Position numbers and translations under genes: made by a program
NCBI GenBank assembly: GCA_944470555.2
Contig: OX104134.1
Span: 107,130,701-107,194,700 of the forward strand
Direction: 5' to 3'
DNA length: 64,000 nt
Origin: Heterobilharzia americana
Taxonomy: Eukaryota; Platyhelminthes; Trematoda; Strigeidida; Schistosomatidae
The notes under the pieces: model-generated
Database searches by the model: none
What the model was told of the DNA's origin: nothing
What the model saw: only the letters and a program-made list of their open reading frames with translations
Part shown: piece by piece, positions 1 through 13,465 of the stretch
Layout of the letters: every line of letters begins with the position of its first letter
Numbering within the stretch: position 1 is the stretch's first letter

Positions 1-2394
1 TCCACCTACCTCAGTGATGGAAACAATATGTTAGTGGGTGTTTTGTTTCTTTAGTGCTGGTTAGCTACATTTCGGCTATTCTCAGATGGTTGAAGGAAAT
101 CATTGGGGAACGTTAGACGTTAGTTTCATTGGTCATTGTTGGCAGACCTTAACTGAAACGCTGAGAGAAGTGAAATCTCTTGAGGTGTCTAAAGCCATAT
201 AATCAGATATTTTGACCACTTGAATATCAAGTTTCTCAAGGCCATATCAGTTCTCTCCAGGTTTCAGGTAAACCTTTCTAACGTATTCAAACAAATATGA
301 AACCTGGGTCAGAAGAGTTTCTATTGCCTCCAACTATTTAACTTTGATCATAGTTCACCGTCTCGGTAAGTCTTTCAGTCTGATGGTCACATATTCAAGT
401 GACCTCTGGGCATGGTGAGCACTCAAGAATAGACAACTGGAAGTTGCATACTCCCCAGTGACTAATCACTGTACTACATTTGTCCCCCTGAAACAGTCTA
501 TTCAGCATGAATGTATACCAAATATAGTAAACAGAGTTACAAATAACTGGAAGGTATGATTCTTTTTTGGTCAGTCGACTACTGCTTTATAGTTGTGCGA
601 TAAGCACTTAGTCATAATAAGCTAACATTGTCAGTGAATTCTTGATAGCGAAATGAATTTCTGTCTGTATATTGAAACGCAAATATATGTCTGCCAAAAC
701 GTTGATTGACATGCTTGTCACAGTGCAGACGTATCTGCTTCATTTTTGTGAACCAACCGAAAGTGTGAGCCTTACAAGCACCTTGGCATCATTCAGTACG
801 GGGAACGCTCTTAAATAATCAAAACATTTGAGTAATATTCATTTAATGGATGATGATGTGTTCAAAATCTTGTATCCAATAGAAGTATTGACTACCGTTC
901 AGGACGATGATTACTTTGTCAAGAAATGTTAAGTTTCTGTTATTCAAATGTGATATTCTCTAGGAGAATTTCGGCACTGATCATGATAACTAGGCATCGC
1001 AATCGTGAAGGTGGTCAATAGCATTATTCATGTTATTAGTCACTGTTCAACAAAAGACTGAAAAATATGATCCTGTTGTCAAAAAGTGCTTACTATCACA
1101 GTCATGTTTTTCCCCAATAAGTGCTGGACCCTAATTTAAAGAACTCAGTTGTAACATACTTAAGATAGAATGTTTATTGGAGGGGTAAGTATTGAAAGGC
1201 AGTTTACTACTATCTCTCCAAAGCTGTGATTATTCCATTGATAGCAAGATATTTAAAGGGGTTAAATGATTTCGTTTTCATACATGTAGGCAGGTTAAAC
1301 ATGTTGGTGTTTACTTGAAATGGAATAATTACGGGATTTGTAATCTGCTGACATCTACAAAACATCTCACGTTTTTTACTTTTGTGTCAGAATAAATCGT
1401 ACATAGATTAAGTGATATTGGTAAATAATTGTTGTATTTTACCATTTTTTTTCAATTAAAATAAATGTTATCAACTAAATCCACTTAAGCAAGTAGTGTA
1501 TAACCAAATGAATAAAAATAGACTTTTGTAGATTTCATTTTATGCCCTAATCTTAACCTCCAAAAATTTCCAATAGAATATTAAAGCTGAAAAGAAGTTA
1601 GGATATGGTGGGCAGGGTGTTAAAAATAAGAGGGAAATGCTTAGAAAGCTGAAAATATTCTTCTTTTTCATCACCTATTGTAATCTTTATTTGAAGAAAA
1701 TTAAATCTTTGTATATTTTATATTTTCAATAAATCAGTACTTACCCGTTGTAATAAATTGAAAGTAATATTTGACCTAGAAAATAGACATTTTACAAATA
1801 TGTTAAGTGAGAGAATGAAAAACAAGTTCTTTTTCTTTTCAGCTTATGGATTACATGAAAATGCAATATGCTTAAAGCTCTAATCATAATAAAATAGAAT
1901 TAGGTAAATGCTTATTTCTAATAATAAAAGGGAAACGTATATTCATTATTTTTACTCAGTGTCAATGAGATTCTAGTTCGAAAACATTTTATGATAAATA
2001 AAAGTACATTTGTGATGAACTAAACAATATTAATGATAAATGGGATTGAATGAAAACATAAACTTTGATTGGCTTTTCCACAGCCATCACTAATCTACAT
2101 ACTTACTACTTTTAATATAGAGTTACGATAATGGGTTGGAACCATATAAGTCCAAATAATAGTCACTTGAAGTAGGTCGACAATAAATATCATCTTAAGC
2201 TGTAAGCTCATTGTAAAGTGAATCAACAGATAACATTTTCTAATAGTTCCCTAGTATAACCTCTCTCTTATTTTGTCAGAATCATTATGATACCAAATCT
2301 TCACCTCAATAATGAGACATGGATTTCCCAATTTTCAGCCATTAAAATTATACACTAAGAATAATTTTCTGAAAATAGTGGGGGTTTCATTTTG
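1..2394. other. AT-rich DNA, no gene recognised
   Basis: No open frame of note, no RNA gene and no recognisable repeat was found here. The stretch is AT-rich with many short homopolymer runs. It could contain intron or intergenic DNA of a gene whose exons lie outside the window. Confidence 0.5.
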
Positions 2395-2745
2395 AAGGTA
2401 GTATTCTTCACAGACTGGTATTAGTTAAAGAACCATTGAAAATTTGGGAGCACTGGACAGCTGTTTCCTTCTAGAACGGGACTTCTCTAGAAGGCCACAC
2501 CCATGACGCGACTTGGGATGGAACTCAGGACCTTCAGGTTTCACGGTGAATGAGTTAACCATCCAGCCACTGGGTAGGAGTTCAGTGGTTCACATTTTCC
2601 AACTTCTATCGATTCGCGACTTATCTCAGCTATCATCCAAGATCTTCAGTTGGTACCCGCTTCACTTCCGACTAGTGAACGCCACAGGTTATGGCTTCTC
2701 ATCCGAACTTCGGAATATCTCTCTGGAAGCACTATAAAGTAATGC
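2395..2745 (-). mobile_element. tRNA-derived SINE with decayed hammerhead
   Basis: Read on the minus strand, this resembles the copies at 26760-27005 and 38881-39025. A box A-like motif TGGCTGGATGG lies at 2558-2569 and a box B-like motif (GAGTTCCATCC) at 2516-2531, the spacing expected of a tRNA-derived pol III promoter. Downstream is the hammerhead-derived segment at 2451-2496: GAAA (complement at 2464-2467), CAGCTGTC and the CAGTG stem I strand remain. The CTGAGGA core block is reduced to an AGAGAA-like string and helix II no longer pairs, so it should not self-cleave. The 3' part contains the family's CAATGGTTCTTTAACT-like tail. The 5' limit is approximate. A partial second match to the tail (CACAGACTGG) is seen near 2797. 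Confidence 0.6.
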
Positions 2746-3261
2746 ACTTTAAGATTTAAGAGGAATTCCTTTATTTTTTTAAGGGCAATATTCGCCACAG
2801 ACTGGCACGAAACGTTCTTTAACTGATGCTAGCCGGTGAGGAAAACCACGTTGAAACTTGCGTACAATAGTAGAGTACAATTTCATATCATTCTTATGTA
2901 ATTGACGTGGCACAGAGTGACACAGTATTATTTACTAGGTATCCCGTGAATAATACTCCATCACGTTTTGCTTTATAAGGTAAAAAACCAAGGTAAAAAG
3001 TAATTTTCGACAAGATGGAGACTTCTGTTCCTCTAGGAATGTACCAAAAAGTTATTTGTTTCATTGCAGATTACTTCCCTCCAGTCCTAGTTTCCCTAGA
3101 TGTGTTTCTTAGAATGCTTGCAGTTCTGCTTATCGAGTGTCTTAGTTTTAAGCTTTTTAGAATCCATTTTTGTCAAGGAAATATACTTTTTAACTAGTAT
3201 GTAGTTCACTTGCCAGATAATGTAATCCGCTCAAGGATGAGAAAACAAGATTTTCATGTAA
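2746..3261. other. No gene recognised
   Basis: AT-rich sequence between the SINE and an RTE fragment. A short string near 2786-2830 resembles the SINE tail, but nothing else could be assigned. Confidence 0.4.
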
Positions 3262-3414
3262 AAAGGAAGAGATCGTGTGAGGAAGAAAGGAAAGTTGGTG
3301 GGCAGTCGTGGTGCCAGGTCCAAAAGACTGCCGAGAACAGAGTGCAGTGGAGGCGTGTTACTGAAGCCCTATGTTCCACTAGGAACCCCAGGGAAAAATA
3401 AATAATAATAAGGT
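3262..3414 (+). mobile_element. RTE retrotransposon 3' end fragment
   Basis: This encodes the last ~45 residues of the RTE polyprotein: RSCEEE, then the W.QVQK..ENR..WRR..EALCSTRNP ending, as in the intact copy at 13515. A short ATA/AAT-rich tail follows, the usual RTE 3' terminus. It is severely 5'-truncated, as expected of incomplete target-primed reverse transcription. No target-site duplication could be found. It is non-functional. Confidence 0.85.
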
Positions 3415-5284
3415 AAGTAGAACTCTGTACAAGCAATATGTAAAGTTTACGCTAGGGACAAACAACCAAAATCTTCATTAAAAGACGTAAACCATTAAAG
3501 TCTTTCTTTACCAATTGCTTTTCTCTGAAGTTTCACAAAAATCACGTGAGCCAACGCGTCAGTATTAGGTCGACTGAAGAAATGAAAAATCAATCAGATT
3601 TAAATCTAGTAGACCTGGAAATAGCTTAGGCTAGCTATTGTAATACATATGAACCTTGTATTTTTGTATATCATGTTGACGTTGTAAATACAATTCCTAT
3701 TCCATTACTGCTATTTTCATTTACAGAGGAACTGAGTGACTATTAGGAATGGAATCTAAAGATTATTGTACACGTGTCCACATTTCCATAATCCAGGTTC
3801 TATCAAGTCACTATTATGATAGAGAAGAGTGGCGATGGAGTTTATTAAAGTTATCAACACAGATTTGATATATGCCACACGAAGTTGGTTTATTCATTAA
3901 CACCTCCAAATAAAGTGTAAATAAAATATCAAGATTTTGAAATTAGTAAGTTATGCACTATATATTTTAGTCTTTTGTCTTATACTCTTCTTCATAGTCT
4001 TGTCCACATAATTTTGAATCTGATGAGTCATCATTAGTGTATTAATTTTGCCAGTTACAGAGATATCTTCTTATTTATTCAAAGGTGTGTAGGATTTCGT
4101 AAGCGCCAATACATCATTTTTGTCATGATAATTGCGTGGTAATGTAGTTAGTATGACGTAAAAACAGTTACAGCTGAAGAGATCCAGGTTATAGTACGAA
4201 AGCAAAATACTCTACAGGATTCAATTTTAGACAAAACATTCATCAAAACAATGTCAAAAAATATGGATCAGTCAATAGTAGATAGGATTAGTTGAAACTT
4301 ATAGACGTATTTATGCACGTATGAATTTAGGCAAAGTATTTCTCTACTAACTCATATACTGTTCAACTTAAAGCCTTGAACAAAACAGTTTTATGTTCAT
4401 TTGTTACTTTGTAAGTCAGAATTATTCCCGCCTACACTGACAGAATGTAAAAAACTTGTTTATTACAATAAAATGTGGGCAAGTTGCTAAGATTAGTATA
4501 CTGAAAAACAAATGTATAGCATGGATTTCAAACTGCACACATTTAAGCAAAATAGGAATAACATTAATTTATGAATATGGTGAAATCATGATGATTAACA
4601 TATGCAATGGTCAAAACAGACGGTGCGTCGGATAATCTATCTAAGGAAGCATTTTTTCATAACTTTGCAATGGATAAAATGTAAAGCGTTCCAGAGTATA
4701 ATTTTGCACGCATATCAGATAATGCTTATCTTTTTTACAGTACAAAAGCATGTTAACGCTCTTAACCAACGTCGTGGTTACAATTTTCGAATTCTAAGGT
4801 TTGAATATGATAGCTCAAAAAAAAACAGATCAGATAACAAGTTAGGCCAGCTGATGGTGTTGATCACTTGAATTTGTTATAAAATTACATGTATCGAAAT
4901 TTGACTGTAACACAGATTTATTATGGATTCCCATGTCATTTTATCTTTGAGGGAACTTGTCTCCTTCTTAACAGTATTCATATTCTGTATTTGTCTCTCA
5001 TCAAGCTTAACCAGTAGTCCATCATTGTCACTTGTAAGCCCAATTTCCATGGTTTCAATAAAAATATTTAGTCATCTGCAGGTATATACATGAAACTCAT
5101 TTTCTAGAAATTAATTCAGGGCCATTTTACCTTCAGCGCATTTTTCTCTTGCCGTTCCAAAGCTTCACCAAAAGTTATTGCTAATTGCACGATACTTTGA
5201 TAAGTATTGGATTCCAGCGTATTATTGAATAACAGTTTAAGGTCTAGTAGAATCGGCAAACTGAACAAACCGATAACTGAGACT
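3415..5284. other. AT-rich DNA, no gene recognised
   Basis: Small open frames (for example 4602-4871, 89 codons) have low-complexity composition, no recognisable domain and no signal sequence, so I do not call them genes. Nothing else was recognised. Confidence 0.45.
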
Positions 5285-6020
5285 CATATCACCAACTAAC
5301 AACAGCATCAACAACAGGCACCAATCACCATCAATGAATGAAACTTAAAGGAAGTTGTCTCTTTCAACCACCACCTAGGCAAGGCATCGTTTCATCTACA
5401 GGTAGCACCGAAAGGATGTCAAAGTCAGGAACGGAAAGACAGCAAGACAGGTTTTCATTTATATGAAACCAGTGTGGAGATCTACTGCACTCCACTCAGG
5501 ACAAAGAACAACATCCGGATTTTCCACACTAATTAAGCCAAGTAAGTCAGTGCTTCTTTGTGATGGTTCAGAAACTTGAAGCGTCACGAAAAGGATTTCC
5601 AACAAACTACACACATTCATCAACAGCTGCCGCCTACGCTCACTCGATACTGACACTGAAGATTAGATGGCCAGAATAATGAGAATAAGCAACAAGGAAC
5701 TTTGGCTATGAACAATTCAGGAATCTATCATCCAACAAACATGCAGAAGAAAGTGTTGATGGATTGGATTGAGCATACACTGAGAAGGCAGACTGGAGAC
5801 ATAATGAGCCAGGCCAGACCGCCGAGTAAAGCCCAGATGGAAAACGACGAGTTGGGTGTTTGAGCCGAGGGTGACATGCACGAGATCATATGAGGAAGAA
5901 ATGAAAATTTGTGGATAGTCATGGCGCCAGGTTCGAAAGACTGCAGAGAAGGGAGTGGAATGGAGGCATGCTACTGAAGCCCTATGTTCCACCAGGAATT
6001 CAAAGGAAAAATAAATAACG
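5285..6020 (+). mobile_element. RTE retrotransposon 3' fragment, decayed
   Basis: A degenerate copy of the C-terminal third of the RTE ORF: a CAA/AGC-rich tract, then the 'ACCATCAATGAA' equivalent of the ITVNGRNLKEV block, the KPVWRS equivalent near 5460-5490, the SVLLYGSETW equivalent near 5545-5585, the RRKWRWIGHTLRR equivalent near 5745-5795 and the EALCSTRN end near 5970-6005. Frameshifts and stops are scattered throughout. It ends in a short AT tail. It belongs with the 35.9, 45.2, 47.2 and 49.0 kb copies rather than with the young 13.5 kb copy. Confidence 0.8.
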
Positions 6021-8549
6021 ATATAACAGTATCTAAAATACTCGAAAGGCGACTGTTTATATTTTGGTCTGGTTTTGCCGAAAATACTTCTTGCTTGAAC
6101 AGATTTACAGCAAACTTTTTGTGATATTAACAACTACGAGCGAACAAAACGTTTGATAGTCATATGAGAAATTTTATTCTTTTTCACCGTTTTGTATTGG
6201 AATGAATATGTATTACGAAAAGATAGATACTTCATCTTATACCAAGATTTTCGTTCAATGTAGAAGAATAAATATTTAACCCTTTACTGCGATTTTAAAA
6301 AACGTTTTAACTTCTGAAAATAGTTTACTTGCGAATAATAACTACTCATAACAGTTAGTCATTTGTTAAAATCTTTTTTATTTGTTGGTCACTTGTTAAC
6401 TGTTCTATCTGTTCAATCATTAGTGATTGTTGAAATCCATCAATCGAGTTTACAGTATGTTCAGTAAGCCTAATGACATAAATCTTTGGTTCATTTTATT
6501 TGAATTCAGTCAGTAGGAATTTTTAAACTTAAATTACTTACCGATTTGTTTGAATACATGATAACATAAAACGTGATTGATATTAGAAATGACTTTTGGG
6601 GGTTCGAAAGTCGGTAATTGATTGCATCCAATAAACCATAGAATATTCTAAAGCTTTTAAAAACAGAAACTTAAAGAGATTAGGAAACTAATCAGATTTT
6701 GAAATCAGCTAAAATATGCTTTTTCTATGATTATTATTCCGTCTGTAGTACATTTGGTGTTGTGAATGCCTACTGATTCGTTAAAACGAATAGTTTGGGA
6801 AAAGATATACTTTTGTATTTAAAGAAAATATTTCTGATATTACTGAAAGATTGACTTGTCTAAGTTACCTTTTATTCACACACACAACCGTACAGTTATT
6901 TCGTCATGTGACTGTAATCTATGTCACTAACCTTTAAACTGGGAAATATGTCTTGTTTTCTTAAAAACTTACAAAGTAGATGTCATTGTTCTGATGTACC
7001 TTTTCCTCTCTGAACCATTCCTCGAGGACAGGACACTAGTGAATAACCAAGTAAGTCAAAAGTACCATCAGTCGTGTCAGTCGCACTGGTTTTTTAATTC
7101 CACAATTTAATGTGCATGAATCGAATTGATCGTTTTCTGTTAAGGAAAACATTTCTTGAAATAATTCATTAATATTTGGGAAAGTTGTTGAAGTTAAAAT
7201 TAAGTAATGATTCCAATACATGTGAATTATACCTTCGAAAAAAATGTTAATTCTCATTTTAGTTACTTTGAAAAAGATTAATTTCCTGTAAAAGGCTTTC
7301 TTGTTTGGTCTCTTATCAAAGCCTGTATCAAGCGAAATTGATTTTCATGACATAAAATAGCCTTCACAATATTTAATCTCAAAACATTATTGAATACTTC
7401 AGTCTATGTTTTCCGAACTGCTTTTAACTAACTTACGGACAGGTTTTATTCTCTTTCAACTGATAGGTTAACCAAGAATGATTCGATGCATTTGCTCGGG
7501 TAAATACGATAGAATGTGCTTCAAACTAACTGGTAAGAAATCGCTTCAATAACCATTGAAAAAGTGATAACCCTCAGACCTTTTCCATTTGGTTTTGAGT
7601 TAAAAGGGATAACTGTAAACGCGCTGAATAGTGTCAACATATAGAACACATTGAAAACATCTTGGAACTACATTGTGTTCAAGAAAGTAGATTTCGTTTA
7701 TACAAGTTCTTTAGAGTTCCATACTCTTATCGATTATTTCAATATCTTTTGCTATAAGATGTCATACTATCAATAAAAGTAGTGTCAAACAATTAATCCG
7801 AAAGGTTCGGATTATCCCCTCAGTTTTACTCAAGTTTTTACTTTTGCTAGGGGTTTTCAGCTAGAACTAACCTGCTGTCATTGACTTGTATGCGTTTGCC
7901 TTCAAAACCATCGTCACAGATTTTTAAAGACACTTGGCTGTTCAGAGTATTGGCAACAAAGATAAATCAGTGAATATCTTCGAAGCTTCTAGGAGTTTTA
8001 CAGATGAGTTGAATGAAAATAAAGTTTGTGAACAGTTTAAACATAAGTTTATCAAGTGGTATTCACTGTCAGTCTTTATATTATCCACGTGATATCATCA
8101 GAGTGTGATACTTTTAATTCGTATGTATGCGTTATGGCGAAAATTTCTTTAAAAATACAATCAGTTTCCAATATGTCATCTACAAACGATGAGACCAAAC
8201 TGTTCCCTGATCCTAAATAGTCAGTGTTTGCATCAGCAAGAAGCTTCTTTAATAGTTTTAAAATATTATGTCATCTAAGGATTAAACAATAAAAAGCAAT
8301 AAAAGGACTTTGAGAGAAAATGAACTTCACTGAAAACTGTTTATCATCACCTTTCCTGTATTGCTCAAGCTCTTACTAGTCATATTAGGAACTGTGAGGT
8401 TCAATTGTGATAACGTGAAGTTCCATGATCCGTTGACTGGAAAGTTAATCAGTTATACATTTAATGCTTAGTGAGTGGATACAGCTGGCAATAATTCTTA
8501 GCTTTCACTTCTGATTCACTGATTTACATTGGCAAGTTTGTAATGAGCT
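6021..8549. other. AT-rich DNA, no gene recognised
   Basis: No convincing exon, RNA gene or repeat was found. The small ORF at 7036-7257 (minus) has no recognisable features. Confidence 0.45.
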
Positions 8550-8632
8550 ATGTTTGTGATCCCGGGACTTGAACATATATCACTCAGACCATCTGTTATA
8601 TGGTCTATAAGATGTTAACGTATTGGCCTTAC
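8550..8632 (-). repeat. tRNA-like SINE remnant
   Basis: The minus strand reads like the body of a tRNA. An AAGGCCAATACGTTAAC segment resembles the D arm and box A. ACCAT-ATAACAG-ATGGT forms a perfect 5-bp anticodon-like stem with a 7-nt loop (loop triplet AAC). TGTTCAAGTCCCGGGATC resembles the T arm and box B. The T stem and acceptor stem do not pair, so this is not a functional tRNA. A tRNA-derived SINE or tRNA pseudogene is likely; it differs from the hammerhead SINE and from Sm-alpha. Confidence 0.4.
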
Positions 8633-8797
8633 CTGAATGAAACTGTTTTTTCTAGTATTAAGGAATCAGAATTTTGTTGAGAATCAATCCTAATCCAACT
8701 AAAACTTCTAGAGGTTCAGTGATTATCAGTAAAATATTGAACCCTAGCTATGAGAGATTTACCTAGATGGTGCAAATTGTGATGTAGTGTGAAAACA

Positions 8798-8884
8798 ACC
8801 TACCTACCTACCTACCTACCTACCTACCTACCTACCTACCTACCTACCTACCTACCTACCTACCAACCTACCTACCTACCTACC
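8798..8884. repeat. (TACC)n microsatellite
   Basis: About 21 tandem copies of the tetranucleotide TACC with a single CCAACC interruption near 8864. Confidence 0.98.
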
Positions 8885-11800
8885 AGATATCAATGATCAG
8901 TGATCAGACAATTAATAAAATTTATTTACAGAAGAATACGATAAATTCTGTGTCTAATTGTTCAGCTCATTAACAAAAATAACGCAATTATCTTGTTTGC
9001 ACAACAATTTATACGAGATTGAACATTCAACCAACTAATTAGGATGGTCTTAATTCGTTGACATTCAATGGCATTTTTATCGAATATCTATTGAGCAATT
9101 CAGACTTTGAATTTTTTTCACTAGACAGAAGATGTAAGTAGTATTGGGCCACGTCAGCAGGTCAGAAATTCAGCGTCCACATCACAATGTCCTATCTATC
9201 CAATGTAAACTTAGATGAAAATGTCTTTCAAAAAAAACAAGCTATTGTTATTCTAAAAGCATTTTTTGGTATTTTTCCTCTTAGTGCATAGGAATACAGT
9301 CAGATGAAACTCATGTAATCACAGATTAAGTAAAGGGGCAACAGCGGCCTTAGTTAGGAGGAAATATCATATGTTCAGTAGTGAAAAAGCATTCAACAGG
9401 AGGGTGGAAATCATTTTTTCTGTTACGCGGTGTTTTTCTTCTGCTGTTTCGAAATGATATTTGATTTTTTTATCCACTCATAAGTAATTCGTCGAAATAG
9501 AAGAAGTACAGAAATAAGAATGAAAGTGAGGCAAATCTTGAAAAAATATAGGGTGTTCTTTCATCTCATGACTTTGAAATGAGGCCAACAGCTGTTTTAT
9601 ATCTTAAGTGAATATATTCCTGGCTAAATCCATTCACATATTCATTTGAAATTAACTGAATGCATAAAAATTAAATGAAATCATCAGTGAATGGTAGTTA
9701 CCTAAAATGTAGTCAATCTGTTAAGTAAGGAAATAATGTAATCTGTAACTGTACAAACAGATTATTCATATATTTGCAATTTCATGTTTTGCCCAGGGGC
9801 TTTTTGTTTTAAATCTCTAGTTACTTATCATTATTAGGTAGTAATGTTAGTTACAGCTAAAAATTCAGCTTTTATTTTGAACTGATGCTTAAGAACTAGG
9901 AGTTATCATCTCACAGTAGATGATGGATTAAAGGTTAATACTGTATAAATGATTTCAATTGTCAATTTATTTTGTTCATCAAGATAGAGCATTATCTTCG
10001 AAGGGGAGGCAAAAGGACTTTGAATTTGCTAAGCAGATATTTACCCAATCACTTTTTACTAAACCACACCACAATCTTAAATAAGCATCCAAAATAGTAA
10101 ATGCATGTTCATTATTGTTGCAATATGTCTGGAATGCAAATGAGTTAAGAAGTATGAAACTAATCACTACTTACAGAAAATAATCCCATCCATTACTGCA
10201 TAATTCTATTTGACCTAATATTTTGTAGATAAATTTGTATTCAATTATTTAATCACTACCAAAATGCGAATTATATTTCTATAAATACAGGAAAATTAAA
10301 TTGTTGAATATCCTAAAAAACCTTTGTCGCAAGCTTATCAAAGCGTAACAGGTAAAACAAAGTCATTAAATAATGTTATAACAAGTTGCCAATATGAAAC
10401 TGTACATCAATTCACAGCCTTATCTCTCACTAACATGCAGTTTGGCTAACTTATCGAACAGTAACAGTATTTCTATGTCTAACTAGAACTTCCAGGATTG
10501 GATATTTGCGTTCTTGTCAGTAAAAACCACTTATGAGTTTAAAGTATATTCAAATTTTAAGTATTTGGTGTGACATTTTTCTGTGAAGAATATGTGTATG
10601 ATTCCATGGTTCTAAGCTTGATGAAAGCTAAGGATATTTGAAGCAAACTGTCTGCAGTTTCACGCGAAGAGTCTATCTGGATGCAATTATGGACTGCAAA
10701 GGTTACTAAAAATGGATACAATTTCACTGACAGATGTTGGAATCAACAGCGGCTTCCTATATTTTACAGATAAGGTTTAACAAAAACTGAATTTGGCTAT
10801 AACTGCGTGTCTTTAACTGTTTAGCGAAGCTTTATGAAATAAGAAAATGAGAATAGAAGGTTTTCTGTAATAATTAAATCTCTAACCACAGATTAAGCAA
10901 TTCAGTGACATAAATTAGGCATTATTTTGACTATGTCACTAGAATAATAATTCGAAATTGTCTTTCGCTAACAAGCGAAATAGATATATATTAACAATTC
11001 CATCACATCCTGAAGTTTGTATACATCCAGTTACAACTTACGAAAGGAGTGATAGACGCGTCATAACAGTTTTTACAGGAGTTTAACTTGAGCACTATGG
11101 TGGATAGTAATTTCACGTCATTTTTTAACACGTGAATATGGACAATAAATAATGTCTGAAACATTTTCCAGCAAATAATTCTGTTTTACCGTGTAATGGA
11201 TCTAACAGAAGAACTGAAGTGGAACTATGAAATCTTTGCTTCTAGGTAGTTTCATGATAACCTACGTTATAAAATACCGTATCGAAATTATTAACTGGGT
11301 TGTCTTAGAGAACCTAATTTACCTATCAACCGTAATTTGGCCGTCTGAAAATTAGCAGTTACAACCATAATAGAAAACATTGTAGACCTCACATTCCCTT
11401 CAGTCTTTTATTCGTGATGAAATTAGCAATATTGTTTAAGAATAATCCATGAAAACTCAGCGGAAGAACATACGCGTAGAGTCTTCTAAGACGAATTACT
11501 ACATAAATTAGTTAGGTTTGGTTAATTTGTCATCTTCTAAAGAACTTTTCCTCTCAGATTAATAAAATAATACTTTGAGGAAATTTTCTCTTTGATAGAA
11601 TAACTCATAACGAACTCTTGGCCAGATGTATGATTTTCTTCGTGTCCTAGGCTTCTACATACGTTGTGGTCGTATTAAATACCATCTCATGCTCAGAGTT
11701 TACTCTACTTACATATATAGCCAGTCCCAAAGTTCTTCATCCTTCTGTTTGGTTACCGATAAATTAATATTCACTTTTAATAGCTCAGTGCAAAGCTATC

Positions 11801-12164
11801 ACCTTCCATCAGTTTACGTATTCACACCAGAAGAATTCTCCCGCTTTTTTGACATGGCCACATACTCTGTTTGGGTCTAACTTATGTCCTCTGTGCATTT
11901 AATAATAAAGTAAACTATTTTCTTTATCATTAAGTCCTGAGCTACTTTTCAATAAATTAGTAGTTAAAACATATTCACTAATGTTTGCAAAAAGATTTCA
12001 TAAAATCATATCGCATCAACATGTAAAACAGTGATAAGCCTTTCTGGCAATAAAAAGCATACTGAACGACTTAAATCATTGCTTCAACGAAATACTCTTC
12101 GGACCTCTTATTAGTATGGAGCTGACGTTTTTTAAAGTAGGCTACCTTGAGTCCAGATTCTTTA
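8885..12164. other. AT-rich DNA, no gene recognised
   Basis: ORFs such as 11626-11880 (84 codons) show no family signature, no signal peptide and no splice-site-bounded structure I can defend. Nothing assignable was seen. Confidence 0.45.
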
Positions 12165-12365
12165 TTGTTACAATTGACTTTGTTGCAGCTAATAGCGGAA
12201 GTCAAGACACGGGTTTCGCTCTATTTGGGACTTGTCAGCTGGATGTACTTGCACCCAAGTGAGTGATAGTTTCCTCGCTGAGACCTGAAACTCGTAGTCA
12301 TCGCTACAAATGCTGAAGTGTTATCTATCAGGCCAATGAGGAACGAAAGCCCCCATTTGTATAAC
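12165..12365 (-). mobile_element. Sm-alpha-like hammerhead SINE
   Basis: On the minus strand a tRNA-like promoter region (box A-like TTGGCCTGATAGAT, box B-like CGAGTTTCAGGTCTC) is followed by a leader ACTTGGGTGCAAGTACATCCAG and then a hammerhead motif. This order and wording match the schistosome Sm-alpha SINE, a known pol III retroposon that encodes a self-cleaving hammerhead. The copy is diverged and both limits are approximate. It lies in otherwise featureless DNA. Confidence 0.75.
12197..12248 (-). ncRNA. Sm-alpha hammerhead ribozyme, mutated core
   Basis: Minus strand, in order: stem I strand ACATCCAG, core CTGACAA (at 12232-12238), helix II GTCC-CAAATA-GAGC, core GAAA (complement at 12214-12217), short stem III CCCG..., cleavage site GTC, and the return strand of stem I. 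The conserved CTGANGA block has A in place of the catalytic G8, and helix II has a C-A mismatch. I infer that it is inactive. The open ends enter through stem I (type I), as in the described Sm-alpha ribozyme. Confidence 0.7.
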
Positions 12366-13465
12366 GGGTATTAGTGTTACTAATTGTTGATATCCATGTT
12401 ATTCTCCTTTTATGTAAATGGAGCCAACCAAACGCAACTTCCTATTGTGTTCTCTCGATCCAGGATTTCTTATTATTGTCCTCAGTCATTTACTGTGTTC
12501 AACAATGTATATAGTTAAACTCGAAACAGAGGAAGATGGGTAGAGTTATTGTGGTGTCTTACTGGTCAAAGAACTGCTTGAATTTTGTAAATCTCACATG
12601 CGTAATAACTATTCAGATTATATTATGTCGACCTTAATTCTAGCTCTTATCACGTTTAATCCCGACGTTTCTGGAAGTAATATAGAAGAAGCAAGAAACG
12701 AGTTCAAATACCTAAATGGACTGCTGAATTCATTCTTGTTGACCAGTATAAGACAATTTTAGGCTAAGGTACTAGGTTGATACCATCCAGTAGCAGTACT
12801 TTTTTGCAAATAATCAGCACGGTGAGGTTTTTAATGTCAAACAAGGTGTACTGGCTTTTCTTACGGTAAGAATATAAGTAAGCATGCAATTTTTCCAAGC
12901 AGGTAGCTATGATATGAAATATATGCACCTTCAGTTCCACTAGTAGTCATTACTTAAAAGTAATAAATTATAATCATTCCAGACCGATAAGCAGACTGCT
13001 TCCTTTAGTCATTAACGAGATATCGATTTATGACCGATGTTATCTATTTTTGTTATTTTTGTATGCATGAAGACGATTATCGAAACAATAAAATAACCAG
13101 TGTAAACGCTGAATCATCCACAAAACCATTAACACTGTCAGCTTGTTTGTTTTAGGTCTGCACATTTAGTTCATCAATAATCAACTACCGTCACTACCTC
13201 TCGGCTTCACTGTTCTGTTTCTACGCCCTACCCTCTAATGATTTTCCACCTCTCTTCTCCTTAATGTATCATACTATTCAGGTTAAATACAAGTTACAAA
13301 AGGGGCATGAAAAACCTTATATGGTTGATAAAAAGGTTGACCTGACCTTTATTAGCCTATACTAACCATTCACCCTATTCATCGATTCAATAACAACCAT
13401 TTTGTATCTATGCCCTGTGCACCTACGACAGTGGAAAATAGGATTGCCCGTTCAATGTTTACTTA

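Noticed and set aside
12600..12880. Reverse-transcriptase-like string (GEVFNVKQGV)
   Set aside because: Only about ten residues resemble an RT motif, and neighbouring frames give stops without other RT blocks.
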